Below, in pieces: positions 56,205-64,000 of a stretch of 64,000 bases of DNA (position 1 is its first letter; every line of letters starts with the position of its first letter). Made by a program: the position numbers and the translations under genes. This DNA is from Microterricola gilva. GTDB lineage: Bacteria; Actinomycetota; Actinomycetes; Actinomycetales; Microbacteriaceae. The notes beneath the pieces were generated by a model, which was given only the letters and a program-made list of their open reading frames with translations, had not been told where the DNA came from and made no database searches. The DNA is taken from contig NZ_SHLC01000001.1 of the NCBI RefSeq assembly GCF_004217495.1, forward strand, positions 186,001 through 250,000. Reading direction: 5' to 3'.

Positions 56205-59200
56205 ATGCACCTTCTTGCTGCGCTCTCCATGAAGAACCGCGCGCTGATCGCCCTCGTCACCGTCGTCGTGATGATCTTCGGCGGCATCGCGCTGACCAGC
56301 CTCAAGCAGGAGCTCGCGCCGTCGATCGCCTTCCCGCAGCTGGCGATCATGACGCAGTACCCCGGTGCATCGCCCGACGTCGTCAACGACGACGTGTCGA
56401 CCCCGATCGAGACTGCGATCCAGGGCATCACGGGACTCGAGTCCACATCGACCTCGAGCTCGACCGGCGTCTCGGTCGTCAGCGCGTCCTTCACCTACGG
56501 CACCGACATGGCCTTCGCCGAGCAGAAGCTGCTGAGCTCGGTCAACCGCATCTCGGGCACGCTGCCGAGCGGCGTCGACCCGCAGGTGCTCGCGCTCAGC
56601 CTCGATGACTTCCCCGTGATCCAGGTGGCCGTCACCGGTGTCGACGACGTCAGCGCGCTCTCCGATGAGATCTCACGCACCACGCTCGGCGAGCTGCAGG
56701 ACATCGACGGCGTCCGCGAGGCGAGCATCGTCGGCAAGGTCGGTCAGCGCGTCACCATCACGCCGAACGCCGAGGAGCTCGCCGCGCGCGGCATCAGCGT
56801 GAGCGCCATCACCGATGCGCTGCAGCAGAACGGCGTGCTGCTGCCAGCCGGCACGATCACCGAGAACGACAAGACCTTCTCCGTGCAGACCGGTTCGCGC
56901 ATCACCACACTGGAGGAGCTCACCGCGCTGCCCGTGCTGGGCGCGACCGAGGCGGCCCCGGTCGAGCCCGACGCGCTGTCGGATGCCGCAGCCGAGGGCT
57001 TCGCCGGCGCGAACGGCCTCGGCGCCGCGGCCGCCGCCCCGCGCGTCCCGCTGCCGACGACGATCGCCGACGTGGCAACCGTCGCGCTCGAGGACAACCC
57101 GGCAGCCAGCATCTCCCGCGTCGACGGCGAGCCGGCCCTCACCATCGCCATCACGAAGCTGCCGGCCGCCAACACCGTCGACGTCTCGAAGGCAGTCCGC
57201 GACATGCTGCCGTCGCTGCAGAGCTCGCTCGACTCGACGAACCCCGGTGCCACCTTCACCGTCGTCTTCGACCAGGCCCCGTTCATCGAGCAGTCGATCG
57301 AGTCGCTCGCCGTCGAGGGCGTGCTCGGCCTGTTCTTCGCCATCATCGTCATCCTGCTGTTCCTGCTCTCGGTGCGCGCGACCCTCGTCACCGCGATCTC
57401 GATCCCCACCTCGGTGATGATCACCTTCATCGGGCTGCAGGCCGCCGACTACACGCTCAACATCCTCACCCTCGGTGCGCTCACGATCTCGATCGGTCGC
57501 GTTGTCGACGACTCCATCGTCGTGATCGAGAACATCAAGAGACACCTCGTCGCCGGGCAGGACAAGGCGGCGACGATCGTCAAGGCCGTCAAGGAGGTGG
57601 CAGGCGCGATCACCGCCTCGACCATCACCACGGTGGCCGTGTTCGTGCCGATCGCCCTGGTCGAGGGCGTGACCGGTGAGCTGTTCCGGCCGTTCTCGCT
57701 CACCGTCACGATCGCGCTGCTGGCCTCGCTGCTCGTCTCGCTCACGATCGTGCCCGTGCTCGCCTACTGGTTCCTCAAGCCCTCGCAGGCGCACAAGCAC
57801 GCGGATCTCTCGACCGAGGCGCTGGCCGACGAGACCGGCATCGATGAGCTCGAGCACCCCTCTCGCCTGCAGCAGGGATACCTGCCGGTGATCCGCTGGA
57901 CGCTGAACCACGGTGTCGCGACCCTGCTCGTCGCCGTGCTCGTCCTCGGCGCGACGATCGCCATGGTGCCGTTGATGAAGACGAACTTCCTCGGCTCCTC
58001 CGGCCAGAACACCTTCCAGGTGAGCCAGGAGCTGCCGATCGGCACCAGCCTGGCCGCGCTCGACACGGCATCCACCGAGGTCGAAAAGGTGCTGCGCGAG
58101 ACCGAGGGCGTCGAGATCGTGCAGACCTCGATCGGTGGCGGCAGCAGCCTCTCGGCGGCGTTCGGCGGCGGTGGCGGCTCGACGATCACCTACTCGATCA
58201 CCACGGAGGACGGCGCAGACCAGGAGGCCATCCAGGCCGAGGTGCGCACGGAGCTCGACGGGCTCTCGGATGTCGGCGAGATCACGATCGCCGCGTCGAG
58301 CGGTTTCGGCGCCTCCAGCGACATCGAGGTCGACATCACCGCATCGAACGCCGCCGATCTGCAGCAGGCGACCGACGAGATCAAGACCGCTCTCGATGAC
58401 CTGGACTCGGTCTCGCAGACCAGCACGAACCTCTCAGAGTCGCGGGCATACATCGGCGTCGAGGTGAACCGTGACGAGGCGGCCGCGGCCGGCTACAGCG
58501 AGGTCGCACTCGGCAGCATCGTCTCCCAGGCGATGCAGCCGAAGCAGGCCGGCTCGATCGTGATCGACGAGACGACGCTCACGATCTACATCGCCTCGGC
58601 CAACCCGCCGACCACCATCGAGGCGCTCTCCGCGCTCGAGATCCCCACGGTCACGGGGCCGGTGCGCCTCGACACCCTGGCGACCGTGGCCGAGCTCGAC
58701 GGCCCGGCATCCATCACCACCGTGCGCGGGCTCCGCAGCGCGACCGTCACCGCGACGCCGAACAGCGACGACCTCGGAACGGCCAGCAGCGAGGTCTCCG
58801 CGGCGATCGCGACGGCCGACATCCCCGACGGCACGACGGCGACGCTCGGCGGCGTCACGGCCGACCAGAGCGACGCGTTCTCGCAGCTCGGGCTCGCGCT
58901 GCTCGTCGCCATCCTGATCGTGTACATCGTGATGGTCGCGACGTTCCGCTCGCTGCTGCAGCCGTTGCTGCTGCTCGTCTCGGTGCCGTTTGCGGCCACC
59001 GGCGCCATCGCACTGCAGGTGATCACCGGCATCCCGCTCGGCGTCGCATCGCTCATCGGCGTGCTCATGCTCATCGGAATCGTCGTGACGAACGCGATCG
59101 TGCTCGTCGACCTGGTGAACCAGTACCGCGACCGCGGCATGAAGGTGCGCGACGCTCTCGTGCACGGTTCGTCGAGGCGTCTGCGTCCGATCCTGATGAC

Positions 59201-59453
59201 GGCGCTGGCCACGATCTTCGCGCTGCTGCCGATGGCGCTCGGCATCACCGGTCACGGCGGCTTCATCTCGCAGCCGCTCGCGGTCGTTGTGATCGGCGGA
59301 CTCGTGTCGTCGACCGTGCTCACCCTGATCGTGCTGCCGGTGCTGTACTCGCTTGTCGAGGGAGGCCGCGAGAAGCGCAAGCTCCGCAAGGCGGCCGCGG
59401 CCGCGGAACAGGAGCCAGAGGCTCCGCCCGCCGAGCTCGTCGAAACCGCCTGA
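56205..59453 (+). CDS. RND family efflux transporter (AcrB/SwrC type)
   Basis: A 1082-residue proton-driven exporter with two repeats of six membrane segments. Family features are the TM1 start LSMKNRALIALVTVVVMIFGGIAL, the first docking loop PGASPDVVNDDVSTPIE, and the RND motif GRVVDDSIVVIENIKRH in TM4; the second half holds LLLVSVPFAATGAIAL and LMLIGIVVTNAIVLVDLV. GAGAAT ends 6 nt before the ATG, so the mRNA is probably leaderless. It lies alone with no membrane fusion or outer membrane partner, as expected in a Gram-positive. The C-terminal ELVETA is encoded by a dispersed repeat. Confidence 0.92.
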   Translation: MHLLAALSMKNRALIALVTVVVMIFGGIALTSLKQELAPSIAFPQLAIMTQYPGASPDVVNDDVSTPIETAIQGITGLESTSTSSSTGVSVVSASFTYGTDMAFAEQKLLSSVNRISGTLPSGVDPQVLALSLDDFPVIQVAVTGVDDVSALSDEISRTTLGELQDIDGVREASIVGKVGQRVTITPNAEELAARGISVSAITDALQQNGVLLPAGTITENDKTFSVQTGSRITTLEELTALPVLGATEAAPVEPDALSDAAAEGFAGANGLGAAAAAPRVPLPTTIADVATVALEDNPAASISRVDGEPALTIAITKLPAANTVDVSKAVRDMLPSLQSSLDSTNPGATFTVVFDQAPFIEQSIESLAVEGVLGLFFAIIVILLFLLSVRATLVTAISIPTSVMITFIGLQAADYTLNILTLGALTISIGRVVDDSIVVIENIKRHLVAGQDKAATIVKAVKEVAGAITASTITTVAVFVPIALVEGVTGELFRPFSLTVTIALLASLLVSLTIVPVLAYWFLKPSQAHKHADLSTEALADETGIDELEHPSRLQQGYLPVIRWTLNHGVATLLVAVLVLGATIAMVPLMKTNFLGSSGQNTFQVSQELPIGTSLAALDTASTEVEKVLRETEGVEIVQTSIGGGSSLSAAFGGGGGSTITYSITTEDGADQEAIQAEVRTELDGLSDVGEITIAASSGFGASSDIEVDITASNAADLQQATDEIKTALDDLDSVSQTSTNLSESRAYIGVEVNRDEAAAAGYSEVALGSIVSQAMQPKQAGSIVIDETTLTIYIASANPPTTIEALSALEIPTVTGPVRLDTLATVAELDGPASITTVRGLRSATVTATPNSDDLGTASSEVSAAIATADIPDGTTATLGGVTADQSDAFSQLGLALLVAILIVYIVMVATFRSLLQPLLLLVSVPFAATGAIALQVITGIPLGVASLIGVLMLIGIVVTNAIVLVDLVNQYRDRGMKVRDALVHGSSRRLRPILMTALATIFALLPMALGITGHGGFISQPLAVVVIGGLVSSTVLTLIVLPVLYSLVEGGREKRKLRKAAAAAEQEPEAPPAELVETA

Positions 59454-59620
59454 TCCCGTTTCGACCCTTCGACAGGCTCAGGGGAGCCAGGCTCAATCAG
59501 CGGGGATTCCCGTTGGTTGAGCCTGTCGAAACCCGGCAAGCAGCGGTGACGGTTCCTGAGATTGCCTGGGTACTGGCTGCCGCCTCTCGGGATGCTCCGC
59601 ATCCCGCTGGCTTGAGGGAG
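59434..59620. repeat. Dispersed repeats overlapping the RND stop codon
   Basis: GAGCTCGTCGAAACCGCCTGA at the end of the RND gene, TTCGACAGGCTCAGG (59467), GGTTGAGCCTGTCGAAACC (59515-59533) and a 70-bp-family copy (AGCAGCGGTGACGGTTCC to TCGGGATGCTCCGCATCCCG, 59539-59610) fill the 236-bp gap to the next gene. Confidence 0.65.
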
Positions 59621-59689
59621 CGCCAGCGACCGAAGCCCTGACACCGCGCGACGCGGGCGCCGCCCAAGGCGCGCTGCAATACTGAGAGT

Positions 59690-60640
59690 ATGACGCTCGC
59701 TCGCAGCACCAAGCTCACCATCGTCGGCGCCGGAAGTGTCGGCTCCTCCCTCGCCTACGCCGCGCTCATCCGCGGTTCGGCCAGGGAGGTCGTGCTCTAC
59801 GACATCGACACCGCCAAGGCGGAGGCGGAGGTGCTCGACCTCGCCCACGGCACGCCGTTCACCGGGGCGTCCCGCATCACGGGCGGCAGCGACATCGAGC
59901 TGGTCGCCGATTCGGATGTCGTCGTCATCACGGCCGGCGCCAAGCAGCAGCCGGGCCAGACCCGCCTCGAGCTGGCCGGCGTCAATGTGCGCATCCTCGA
60001 AGCGATGCTGCCGCAGCTCGTCGCACTCGCGCCGCACGCGGTCTTCATCCTGGTGACGAACCCCTGCGACGTGCTCACCGCCGTCGCGGAACGCATCACC
60101 GACCTGCCGCCTGGGCGCATCTTCAGCTCCGGCACCGTGCTCGATTCCGCACGGCTGCGGTGGCTCGTGGCCGAGGCCGCGCAGGTCGCCCCGCAGAGCG
60201 TGCACGCGCTCATCGTCGGCGAGCACGGCGACAGCGAGTTCCCGCTCTGGTCGTCGGCGACGATCGGGCAGACGCCGCTGGGCGCCTGGATCGATGACGC
60301 GGGCCGCGTGCTGTTCCCGCGCGAGCGGCTCGAGACGCTCACCCACGACGTCGTCAACGCGGCGTACAAGATCATCCTGGGCAAGGGGGCGACCAACTAC
60401 GCGATCGGCCTCTCCGGTGCGCGGATCGTCGAGGCGGTGCTGCAGGACGAGCGCAGCATCCTGCCCGTCTCCAGCGTGCTGCGCGGCTACCGCGGCATCG
60501 ACGGCGTCGCGCTCAGCGTGCCGTCCATCGTCGGGGCCGGCGGTGTGCAGCGGGTGCTCGACATCTCCCTGGACGCACGCGAGGAGGAGCTGCTGCAGCG
60601 CTCCGCCGAGGCGCTCCGTTCCTCGATCGCACTGTTCTAG
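59690..60640 (+). CDS. ldh: L-lactate dehydrogenase
   Basis: A 316-residue NAD-dependent enzyme reducing pyruvate to L-lactate. The dinucleotide motif is LTIVGAGSVGSSLAYA; KQQPGQTRLELAGVN carries the substrate-specificity Gln and catalytic Arg of LDH rather than the Arg of malate dehydrogenase; NPCDVLT and the catalytic His in IVGEHGDSEFPLWSSA follow. AATACT ends 6 nt before the ATG. It is followed after 8 bp by a NUDIX gene in the same operon. Tetramer-type length. Confidence 0.94.
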   Translation: MTLARSTKLTIVGAGSVGSSLAYAALIRGSAREVVLYDIDTAKAEAEVLDLAHGTPFTGASRITGGSDIELVADSDVVVITAGAKQQPGQTRLELAGVNVRILEAMLPQLVALAPHAVFILVTNPCDVLTAVAERITDLPPGRIFSSGTVLDSARLRWLVAEAAQVAPQSVHALIVGEHGDSEFPLWSSATIGQTPLGAWIDDAGRVLFPRERLETLTHDVVNAAYKIILGKGATNYAIGLSGARIVEAVLQDERSILPVSSVLRGYRGIDGVALSVPSIVGAGGVQRVLDISLDAREEELLQRSAEALRSSIALF

Positions 60641-60648
60641 GCACGGGC

Positions 60649-61167
60649 ATGGCGACCCCGGACTTCGTGCTCGCGCTGCGCGAGAAGATCGGCACCGATG
60701 CGCTCTGGCTGAGCGGTGTGACGGCGGTCGTGCTGCGTGAAGCGGCGCCAACGGATGCCGGGGCCGGGCAGCCGGCGGCATCCGGACCCGAGGTGCTGCT
60801 CGTTCGGCGAGCAGACACCGGAGCGTGGACGCCCGTGACCGGCATCATCGACCCCGGCGAAGAGCCGGCGGATGCCGCGGCACGCGAGGTGCTCGAGGAG
60901 GCCGACATCGTCGCCGCGGTCGAACGCCTCGCCTGGGTGCAGACGCTGCCGGAGCGCGCGTACGCCAACGGCGACAGGGCCGCCTACCTCGACCTCGTCT
61001 TCCGCTGCCGCTGGGTGAGCGGCGAGCCGCACCCGGCCGACGGCGAAAACACGGCAGCCGGGTGGTTCGCACTCGACGCCCTGCCGCCGATGTCCGAGAA
61101 CATGCTCGAGCGGGTGCGCGCGGCGCTCAGCCCCGCCGGCGAGGCCCGCTTCCAGCGCGGAAGCTGA
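60649..61167 (+). CDS. NUDIX hydrolase
   Basis: A 172-residue enzyme with the NUDIX box GIIDPGEEPADAAAREVLEEADIV, which keeps the metal-binding REVxEE core; the usual Gly-hydrophobic end is replaced by Asp-Ile. An N-terminal unit with VLLVRRADTGAWTPVTG leads into it. It likely clears a nucleoside diphosphate derivative such as an oxidised nucleotide or ADP-sugar; substrate cannot be read from the sequence. The ATG lies 8 bp after ldh, so the two are co-transcribed. Confidence 0.9.
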   Translation: MATPDFVLALREKIGTDALWLSGVTAVVLREAAPTDAGAGQPAASGPEVLLVRRADTGAWTPVTGIIDPGEEPADAAAREVLEEADIVAAVERLAWVQTLPERAYANGDRAAYLDLVFRCRWVSGEPHPADGENTAAGWFALDALPPMSENMLERVRAALSPAGEARFQRGS

Positions 61168-61227
61168 GCCCGCCAGCCGATCCGCCGGCCGGTCTGCCGT
61201 TCCGCTGCCGGCACCTGCCCCGTCAGT

Positions 61228-61311
61228 AACTCAGGCAGTTCGAGCAGGCGGCGGGTGCAGTTCCCGGAGTGCCGCGCCCTTCGCAGGCGCCCGGACGGTT
61301 CTGCCTGAGTT
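61228..61311. repeat. AACTCAGGCAG/CTGCCTGAGTT long-loop inverted repeat
   Basis: Perfect 11-bp arms (61228-61238 and 61301-61311) flank a 62-nt loop with GC-rich stems. The same arm sequence occurs at 28618-28690. The 227-bp gap holds nothing else recognisable. Confidence 0.65.
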
Positions 61312-61394
61312 GCCGACCCCGCCCGCCCGATCCGCGCACACGCCCGCAGAGAACAGGACTGCCGATTCGTGGGCGCCTCTGCTGAGATGGGCGC

Positions 61395-62390
61395 ATGAAG
61401 ATTCTGATTCTGGGGGGAACCGCCTGGCTCGGCCGAGAGATCGCCCGCGAGGCTCTGGCCCGCGGGCATGCTGTCACGGCCCTTGCGAGAGGGGAGTCCG
61501 GGTCGGTTCCGGATGCCGTGACGCACGTCGTCGCCGACCGCAGCCGTCCCGGCGCCTACGCGGAGGTCGCCGACCGTGACTGGGACGCCGTCGTGGAGAT
61601 CTCGTGGCAGCCGGCCTTCGTGCGGGACGCGCTGGCGGCGCTCGGGGACAGGGCCGCGCACTGGACGCTGATCTCCTCGACCAGTGTCTACGCCTCGGCG
61701 GCCGAGATCGGCGCCGATGAGTCGGCCGCGACGTTCGCCCCGCTGCAGGGCGACCGGGCGGAGAGGGCGGAGTACGGCGAGGCCAAGGCGGCGGTCGAGC
61801 AGGCCTCCCGGGCGGCGGTCGACGAGAAGTTGCTCATCGTGCGCCCGGGGTTGATCGGCGGCCCCGGTGACGAGACCGGGCGCAGTGGCGCCTGGGTCGC
61901 ACGTGCAGCGCGTGCGCCGGGCGCTCCGCTCCTGGTGCCGGACGAGCCGTCGATGCCGACCCAAGTCGTCGACGTGCGCGACCTCGTTGCCTTCGTCGTC
62001 GACTCCGCCGAACGCCGGCTGCACGGCATCGTGAACGCCGTCGGCCCGGTTGTGCCGCTCGGGGAATGGATCGAGGAGAGCCGCAGGATCGGCGGCCACG
62101 GCGGGGAGCTCGTCGTCGCGTCCTCGGCCTGGCTCCTGGCCAATGGCGTCGAGGAGTTCATGGGGGAAGAGTCGCTGGCGCTCTGGCTTCCCGACCCGGA
62201 TTACCTCGGGTTCTCGGCCCGGTCGGGGCGGGCCGCGGAGGCCGAAGGGCTCACGCACAGGCCGCGCTCCGAGCTGCTCGGGGATGTGCTCGAGTGGGAA
62301 CGGAGCCGTGGCCTTGACCGCCCGCGGCGAGCGGGCCTGAGCGCCGAGCGGGAGGCGGAGCTGCTGCAGCGCCACGCCGCGTCCGACTGA
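61395..62390 (+). CDS. NAD-dependent epimerase/dehydratase (atypical SDR)
   Basis: A 331-residue protein of the extended/atypical short-chain dehydrogenase type. The nucleotide motif is KILILGGTAWLGREIAREAL, SSTSVYAS holds the catalytic Ser region, and EYGEAKAAVEQ matches YxxxK. The C-terminal substrate domain contains VVDVRDLVAFVVDSAE and ALWLPDPDYLGFSARSG. Similar proteins are annotated as reductases in actinobacteria; a substrate is not evident. Monocistronic, after a repeat-filled gap. Confidence 0.87.
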   Translation: MKILILGGTAWLGREIAREALARGHAVTALARGESGSVPDAVTHVVADRSRPGAYAEVADRDWDAVVEISWQPAFVRDALAALGDRAAHWTLISSTSVYASAAEIGADESAATFAPLQGDRAERAEYGEAKAAVEQASRAAVDEKLLIVRPGLIGGPGDETGRSGAWVARAARAPGAPLLVPDEPSMPTQVVDVRDLVAFVVDSAERRLHGIVNAVGPVVPLGEWIEESRRIGGHGGELVVASSAWLLANGVEEFMGEESLALWLPDPDYLGFSARSGRAAEAEGLTHRPRSELLGDVLEWERSRGLDRPRRAGLSAEREAELLQRHAASD

Positions 62391-62410
62391 GAACCAACCG
62401 CCCCGCTTCG

Positions 62411-62469
62411 GCGAGTTGGCGCGAACGGCCCCATGGGCGGGCGCGAAGGGGCAGTTTGCGCCAACTCGC
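62411..62469. repeat. Long-arm inverted repeat GCGAGTTGGCGC/GCGCCAACTCGC
   Basis: Perfect 12-bp arms (62411-62422 and 62458-62469) enclose a 35-nt loop ending in GCAGTTT, as does the element at 45995-46047, whose arms have an unrelated sequence. Confidence 0.65.
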
Positions 62470-62566
62470 TGGCGCCGGAGCGAGCCGAGCGTGTGCGGGC
62501 GACGGGGCGTCTGGGGGAGCAGACAGGCAGCGTCGCGGATGCCTGTTGTTGCGGCATCCGCGTTGC

Positions 62567-62572
62567 TAACGT
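62567..62572 (+). promoter_or_regulatory. Leaderless -10 element of the ureohydrolase gene
   Basis: TAACGT ends 6 nt before the GTG at 62579; no Shine-Dalgarno sequence is present. Confidence 0.5.
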
Positions 62573-62578
62573 CGAGCT

Positions 62579-63526
62579 GTGACGACGCAGACGCCCCACT
62601 CGCCCACCCTCCCGCACGACCCGCTCTGGCCGCGAACGGGCGGCTGGCCCGCACCGGACGCGCTCATGCCCGGCGCGCACGTCGACCTGGCCATGATCGG
62701 CCTCCCCGCCTGGCGCACCTCTCTCTCCACCACCAACGCGGGCGAGACGCCTGACGCCATTCGTGCGGTGCTGCCGCGCTACTCCGACGCGATCATCGGC
62801 GACCGCGGTGTGCGCGATGGGATCCGTTCGATCGCCGACCTCACCATCGTCGACTGCGGCAATGTGCACGAGCCGGACGGGCCCGAGGGCGAGAAGCGCG
62901 CGCTCGCCGCGGTGGCGCGGGCCGCAGGGCTCGCCGACATGGTCGTCGCACTCGGTGGAGACAACTCCGTGACCGTCGCCTCCGCGCTCGGCACCTGGGG
63001 CGGCGCACTGCCGAGCGCCGGGCTGGTGACGCTCGACGCGCACTACGACCTGCGCGACGGGGTCAACAACGGCTCCCCGGTGCGCCGCCTCGTCGAGGCG
63101 GGCCTCGCCGGAACCCGGATCGTGCAGATCGGCATCGCCGACTTCGCGAACTCGCGTCGCTACGCCGAGCGCGCCCGCGACTACGGCATCACCGTCGTGC
63201 ACCGCGATGAGCTGCACCGCCGTCCGATGAGCGACGTGATGGCCGAGGCACTCGACATCGCCGGCTCAGGCGGTGGGCCGGTGCACGTCGACCTCGACGT
63301 CGACGTCTGCGATCGTTCCGTCGCCCCCGGCTGCCCCGCATCGGTTCCCGGCGGCATCTCCGCCTACGAGCTGCGACTGGCCGCCCGCGCCGCCGGCGCC
63401 GACCGGCGCGTGCGCTCCGTCGACATCGCCGAGGTCGACTCCACCGCGGATGCCGAGGACGGCCGCACGGTCCGCCTCGCCGCGCTCTGCGTGCTCGAGG
63501 TGGCGGCCGGGCTCGCGCTGCGCTGA
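62579..63526 (+). CDS. Ureohydrolase family protein (agmatinase/formimidoylglutamase-like)
   Basis: A 315-residue protein of the arginase fold. The manganese-binding motifs are VTLDAHYDLRDG (DAHxD) and VHVDLDVDVCDRSVAPGCPASVPGG (DxDxxD), but the first motif reads GGDNSVT where most ureohydrolases have GGDHS: a His-to-Asn change at a metal ligand. The long substrate loop VCDRSVAPGCPASVPGG is typical of actinobacterial formimidoylglutamase-like proteins. No other hut gene is in the window. Leaderless GTG start. Hydrolysis of a guanidino or formimino compound is inferred from the family. Confidence 0.82.
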   Translation: MTTQTPHSPTLPHDPLWPRTGGWPAPDALMPGAHVDLAMIGLPAWRTSLSTTNAGETPDAIRAVLPRYSDAIIGDRGVRDGIRSIADLTIVDCGNVHEPDGPEGEKRALAAVARAAGLADMVVALGGDNSVTVASALGTWGGALPSAGLVTLDAHYDLRDGVNNGSPVRRLVEAGLAGTRIVQIGIADFANSRRYAERARDYGITVVHRDELHRRPMSDVMAEALDIAGSGGGPVHVDLDVDVCDRSVAPGCPASVPGGISAYELRLAARAAGADRRVRSVDIAEVDSTADAEDGRTVRLAALCVLEVAAGLALR

Positions 63527-63574
63527 GTCCGAGCGCCCGGATCGCCGAGCGCTCCGTCCACCGGCAGGCCCGCG

Positions 63575-64000
63575 TCAGCCGCCGAGCCGCCGGCGCAGGA
63601 ACTCGACGACCCGCTCCCTGGCGAGCAGGGCGGGGTGGCCTGGTGTCTCGCGCAGCTCGGTGGTGAGCACCGAATGCGCGCGCGGCCGGAAACCGGTCGG
63701 ATTGCCGGCGGAGGAATCGAGCGTGATCACCTCGAAGGCGTCGCCGAGGCGGTCCTTCAGCGTGCGGAAGCGGGCGACGGGCGAGGCCATGTCCTGGCTG
63801 AAGCGCAGGCCGATCGCGCAGAGCTCTCCGGATGCCGCGCGCTCGGCGACCCGGTCGAATTCCGCCGCGCTCATCCCGGGGTCGGCGCGGCGCCGGGCCC
63901 CGATAGGGAAGGGTGCGGATGGCTGGCTCGCCACCGCGGCCAGGACGGACTCATCGACGGCGGTCGCCAAGGCGAAACCACCGCTGAAGCACATGCCGAT
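63575..64000 (-). CDS. Dienelactone hydrolase family protein, N-terminus outside window
   Basis: The minus-strand frame enters from the right edge, so only about the last 140 residues are seen. IGMCFSGGFALATA is the nucleophile elbow of an alpha/beta-hydrolase in which Cys takes the usual Ser position, as in dienelactone hydrolase; the rest includes ELCAIGLRFSQDMASPVARFRTLKDRLGDAFEVITLDSSAG with a possible catalytic Asp and a C-terminal segment HPALLARERVVEFLRRRLGG. The catalytic His region is included near HSVLTTEL. Substrate unknown. Confidence 0.75.
   Translation of the reverse strand: MGMCFSGGFALATAVDESVLAAVASQPSAPFPIGARRRADPGMSAAEFDRVAERAASGELCAIGLRFSQDMASPVARFRTLKDRLGDAFEVITLDSSAGNPTGFRPRAHSVLTTELRETPGHPALLARERVVEFLRRRLGG

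Overview
The window is high-GC actinobacterial DNA. It shows very dense GGATGCC/GGCATCC heptamers, many leaderless GTG/ATG starts, IdeR/DtxR-type iron boxes, an HtaA-type heme protein, an IolDBAC plus Cgl0159-like aldolase set and a DUF3073 protein. This combination fits Microbacteriaceae (order Micrococcales). The genus cannot be told from sequence reading alone. I see no rRNA, tRNA, CRISPR array, transposase, integrase or phage gene.

Layout. (1) 1-8.8 kb: a 5'-truncated zinc alcohol dehydrogenase, a PadR-MFS efflux pair, a tryptophan-to-anthranilate operon (kynA, an amidohydrolase, kynU) divergent from a TetR gene, and a VOC dioxygenase-like protein. (2) 8.8-23.0 kb: a catabolic island. It holds a Gfo/Idh/MocA dehydrogenase and a ThuA protein, a divergent three-gene sugar ABC importer, a HutC-type GntR regulator, an inositol operon (iolC, aldolase, mmsA/iolA, iolB, iolD) and a Cys-type sulfatase. 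Related inverted repeats of the form TATGTC-NN-GACATA lie in front of each transcription unit, which suggests one GntR regulon. (3) 23.4-40.5 kb: purine genes purC, purD, purF and purM with accessory genes between them: a secreted GH5 glycosidase, a sterol-carrier-like gene, the hmuTUV heme importer, and a 1270-residue HtaA surface protein with two IdeR boxes between it and hmuT. (4) 40.6-51.6 kb: a flavin monooxygenase, a KimA-like permease, a GH1 beta-glucosidase, an OhrR-like regulator, a PadR/DUF4097 operon, a frameshifted TipA/MerR gene, a DUF4097 lipoprotein, a 40-residue membrane protein and a YczE membrane protein. (5) 51.6-64.0 kb: a MocR regulator divergent from yczE, a wall-anchored phytase-like protein, an RND exporter, L-lactate dehydrogenase with a NUDIX protein, an NAD-dependent epimerase, a ureohydrolase and a truncated dienelactone-hydrolase-like gene.

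How it works together. The island can be read as uptake of a sulfated or glycosylated cyclitol by the ABC importer. Intracellular sulfatase and Gfo/Idh-ThuA chemistry would follow, then the IolD-IolB-IolC-aldolase-IolA chain to acetyl-CoA and dihydroxyacetone phosphate. The inosose dehydratase IolE is not in the window. The heme locus is a coherent iron-regulated surface-capture and import unit. The kyn operon lacks a KynB-type formamidase and carries a metal amidohydrolase in that position.

Intergenic DNA is rich in repeats: a GGTTGAGCCTGTCGAAACC-type element, which has even been read into the N-terminus of HmuU, and a family of elements about 70 bp long carrying TTGCCTGAGTT. Several perfect bidirectional hairpin terminators separate convergent genes.
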